From an uncultured Clostridia bacterium (GTDB taxonomy: Bacteria > Bacillota > Clostridia > Oscillospirales > Ruminococcaceae), in assembly GCA_945931735.1 (NCBI GenBank), contig CAMEPN010000082.1:1-7676 (forward strand): a stretch of 7,676 nt of DNA, in the 5' to 3' direction. Made by a program: the position numbers and the translations under genes. Positions 6,552-7,676 of this stretch are shown here, one piece after another (within the stretch, counting starts at the first letter, position 1; every line of letters starts with the position of its first letter). Below the pieces are notes generated by a model. The model saw only the letters and a list, made by a program, of their open reading frames with translations. It made no database searches and was not told where the DNA came from.

Positions 6552-6595
6552 AAAGCTGCTGTCTCATTTTTTGAGATAGCAGCCTTTTGTTTTTT
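6551..6595 (+). terminator. Strong intrinsic terminator, probably bidirectional
   Basis: GCTGCTGTCTCA (6555-6566) pairs with TGAGATAGCAGC (6572-6583), a 12-bp stem with one wobble pair and a five-T loop, followed by CTTTTGTTTTTT on the plus strand. Five A's before the stem provide a T tract for leftward transcription too. It begins right at the stop of the sensor kinase remnant and may also end the minus-strand gene fragment at 6719-6931. The bases from 6596 to 6718 hold no gene that I can see. Confidence 0.9.
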
Positions 6596-6718
6596 ACAGT
6601 GCCTATTATTTCTTGAATTATTCGTCATAACTTGACGGTGCTTTTTCCTTCTGCGTTGTTATAGCACTGCCGGAGTGGCGGTTACAACCTTATTTTAGCA
6701 CATCAGAATGAACCCGAA

Positions 6719-6931
6719 TCATTCGTCTTTCACAATTCTTAAGGTCGTAAGATCCATTACGCCGTCAACAATGTTAAGCTCCACCCAAGAAGAAACCTCC
6801 TCTCCGAGAACTTCTCCTTTGATGTGTGGGTCAACAAAATAATACTTGCCGTTCTCGGTCTTCCAGCTGTATTCTGCGAGCTTGATATAACCTTCATACA
6901 ATTCATACTCACAGTTTTCACCCACCTCGTC
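6719..6931 (-). pseudogene. C-terminal fragment of an unrecognised gene, cut by an IS256-like element
   Basis: The minus-strand frame from about 6931 to the TGA at 6719 encodes some 70 residues with normal protein character, including YELYEGYIKLAEYSWKTENG, KYYFVDPHIKGEVLGEEV and a final LTTLRIVKDE. It is acidic, soluble and rich in beta-forming residues. I do not recognise the family. Its upstream part is missing, because the bases from 6932 onward encode transposase on the other strand. The open frame does run further right, to 7459, but there it is antisense to the transposase and to hairpin repeats, so the longer reading is a chance fusion. Confidence 0.5.
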
Positions 6932-7357
6932 AACAGCTGCAAGTTCGTGCCGTACAAAGACCGCAAGGAAGTCTGCGCTGACTTGAATAAAATCTACGGC
7001 GCTGTGAACCTTGACGACGCTGAATTTGCCAAGGAAGAGTTCCGCAAAAAGTGGGATAAAAAATACCCGAATATCCTGAAATTCTGGGATAAAAACTGGG
7101 CTGAATTGACTGTATTTTTCGAATATCCGCAGGAGATACGGAAGATAATATATACGACGAATGCCGTCGAAGGCTACCACAGAATGGTGCTGAAATTTAC
7201 TAAATCCAAGTCGATTTTCCCCACCGACGACTCTATTCGTAAGGTCATTTATATGAGCGTGACAGAGATTTCCAAGAAATGGACTATGCCGGTGCGTGAC
7301 TGGGGTCTTGCTTACGCTCAGTTCATGATTAATTTTGAGGACAGGTTCGCGGCTTAG
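6932..7357 (+). pseudogene. IS256-family (Mutator-type) transposase, C-terminal third
   Basis: About 141 residues from NSCKFVPYKDRKEVCADL to FMINFEDRFAA. Recognisable IS256 transposase signatures are KKWDKKYPNILKFWDKNW, then FFEYPQEIRKIIYTTNAVEG and a tail with IFPTDDSIRKVIYMSV and WGLAYAQFMINFEDR. The catalytic glutamate lies in NAVEG (the family's DDE triad). The full protein is about 400 residues; the first two aspartates and the DNA-binding part are missing. An open frame continues upstream to 6824, but that section is antisense to the neighbouring gene fragment and not transposase. The remaining 3' part is uninterrupted, so truncation could be recent. Confidence 0.9.
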
Positions 7358-7385
7358 GGAGACTATTCGGGGCTCTGGTCTGTCG

Positions 7386-7455
7386 GTCAACCCCTCTGTC
7401 ACTTCGTGCGTAAGGCGAAGCCGTCGTGTTGACACGTCTCCCCCACTGGGGGAGA
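7386..7455. repeat. Palindrome-rich repeat-like sequence
   Basis: Three dyads lie in 70 bases. GTCAAC (7386-7391) pairs with GTTGAC (7428-7433) and encloses CTTCG (7402-7406) with CGAAG (7416-7420). Next to them TCTCCCCC (7437-7444) pairs with GGGGGAGA (7448-7455) over a 3-base loop. The G/C-rich perfect hairpin and nested stem look like the dispersed palindromic intergenic repeats common in gut Clostridia. Copy number cannot be known from one window. Confidence 0.5.
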
Positions 7456-7491
7456 GCACCCGTACCCCGGAGTTTATCCGCTGAAGAATAC

Positions 7492-7537
7492 CGGTGAAGT
7501 ATGAAAAGCAGCGAACTTTCTCCGCTGCTCTTCACCG
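7492..7537. repeat. Long bulged hairpin in the 3' region of the IS256 remnant
   Basis: CGGTGAAG (7492-7499) pairs with CTTCACCG (7530-7537), and inside it AGCAGCG (7507-7513) pairs with CGCTGCT (7523-7529), without a mismatch. One side carries a 7-base bulge TATGAAA and the loop is 9 bases. No T tract follows, so it is not an ordinary terminator. A further dyad TGCAGC/GCTGCA (7545-7550, 7585-7590) follows. Confidence 0.6.
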
Positions 7538-7676
7538 TATATTCTGCAGCTGCGTTGGGGCGCTCTCCAGCGTTGCCCTGCTTCGCTGCAATTTTAGTAT
7601 TGGTACGTTTTTCGGGATTATTCGTGTTTACACAGTTTATTTTTCAGACCCGTATTTATTTGGGTGAAAATTTTAC

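Larger units (their letters stand above)
6932..7651 (+). mobile_element. 5'-truncated IS256-family insertion sequence remnant
   Basis: The left boundary is the sudden start of transposase coding at 6932, directly against an unrelated gene. The right boundary is tentative: GTGTTTACACAG (7624-7635) followed by a stretch ending CAGACCC near 7651 resembles the terminal repeats of IS256-type elements, which tend to carry a TTTACACA-like core. With the left end gone no inverted repeat partner can be checked. The 294 bases between the transposase stop and this end are longer than usual for the family and hold several hairpins, so a secondary insertion of repeat sequence is possible. Confidence 0.6.

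Noticed and set aside
6655..6688. Inverted repeat GTTGT...ACAAC enclosing ACTGCC/GGCGGT
   Set aside because: Short arms, an uneven internal loop and no adjacent promoter or T tract; within chance expectation.
6719..7459. A 246-codon minus-strand open frame
   Set aside because: Only its last 70 or so codons look like protein; the rest is antisense to the IS256 transposase and to palindromic repeats.
1..7676. CRISPR arrays, tRNA or rRNA genes, prophage or restriction systems
   Set aside because: No regularly spaced direct repeats, cloverleaf-type sequence or diagnostic genes were seen anywhere in the window.

Overview
The window looks like a chromosomal accessory stretch from a gut-type member of the Clostridia, most likely Oscillospiraceae/Ruminococcus-like. 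This is an inference from the moderate GC content, strong Shine-Dalgarno sequences, the LytTR/GHKL regulator pair, the style of the signal peptide remnant and the relatedness of the transposase fragments. No rRNA, tRNA or CRISPR array was seen.

Layout. (1) 1-184: no gene; a good extended -10 promoter (125-153) reads into the first operon. (2) 185-2208: an intact two-component pair, a LytTR response regulator overlapping by 7 bases a membrane histidine kinase with a GHKL-type ATPase (Agr-like architecture). No agrB or recognisable agrD is present; a possible 46-codon ORF overlaps the end of the kinase gene. (3) 2209-2649: no intact gene apart from that small ORF; the minus strand holds the broken start of a secreted protein (signal peptide with an in-frame TAG). 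(4) 2650-5530: a metabolic cluster. An EamA/DMT transporter (minus) diverges from a PucR-type regulator (plus) with only 27 bases between start codons. The regulator converges on a creatininase-family amidohydrolase (minus), with 11 bases between stop codons. The creatininase keeps every metal and substrate residue I can place. The regulator's N-terminal domain is split by a one-base frameshift at 3676-3677. (5) 5531-5800: a compact regulatory region with two outward promoters placed symmetrically around a 13-bp imperfect dyad; the rightward promoter is followed within about 65 nt by a strong intrinsic terminator. (6) 5802-6551: a sensor kinase gene that has lost its N-terminal region to an IS5-like transposase fragment and carries a frameshift, closed by a strong terminator. 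(7) 6719-7676: the end of an unknown minus-strand gene cut off by a truncated IS256-family element with a long hairpin-rich 3' region.

How the parts may work together: PucR, creatininase and transporter form a plausible regulated unit for uptake/breakdown or efflux of a small nitrogenous compound (creatinine or a related cyclic amide). This is inferred from the neighbourhood only. The right third is genomic debris: two IS fragments, a decayed kinase and an orphan gene end. I do not see a clearly new biological system. The most worthwhile leads are the symmetric dyad between the divergent promoters, the promoter-terminator leader and the creatininase/PucR/DMT cluster.
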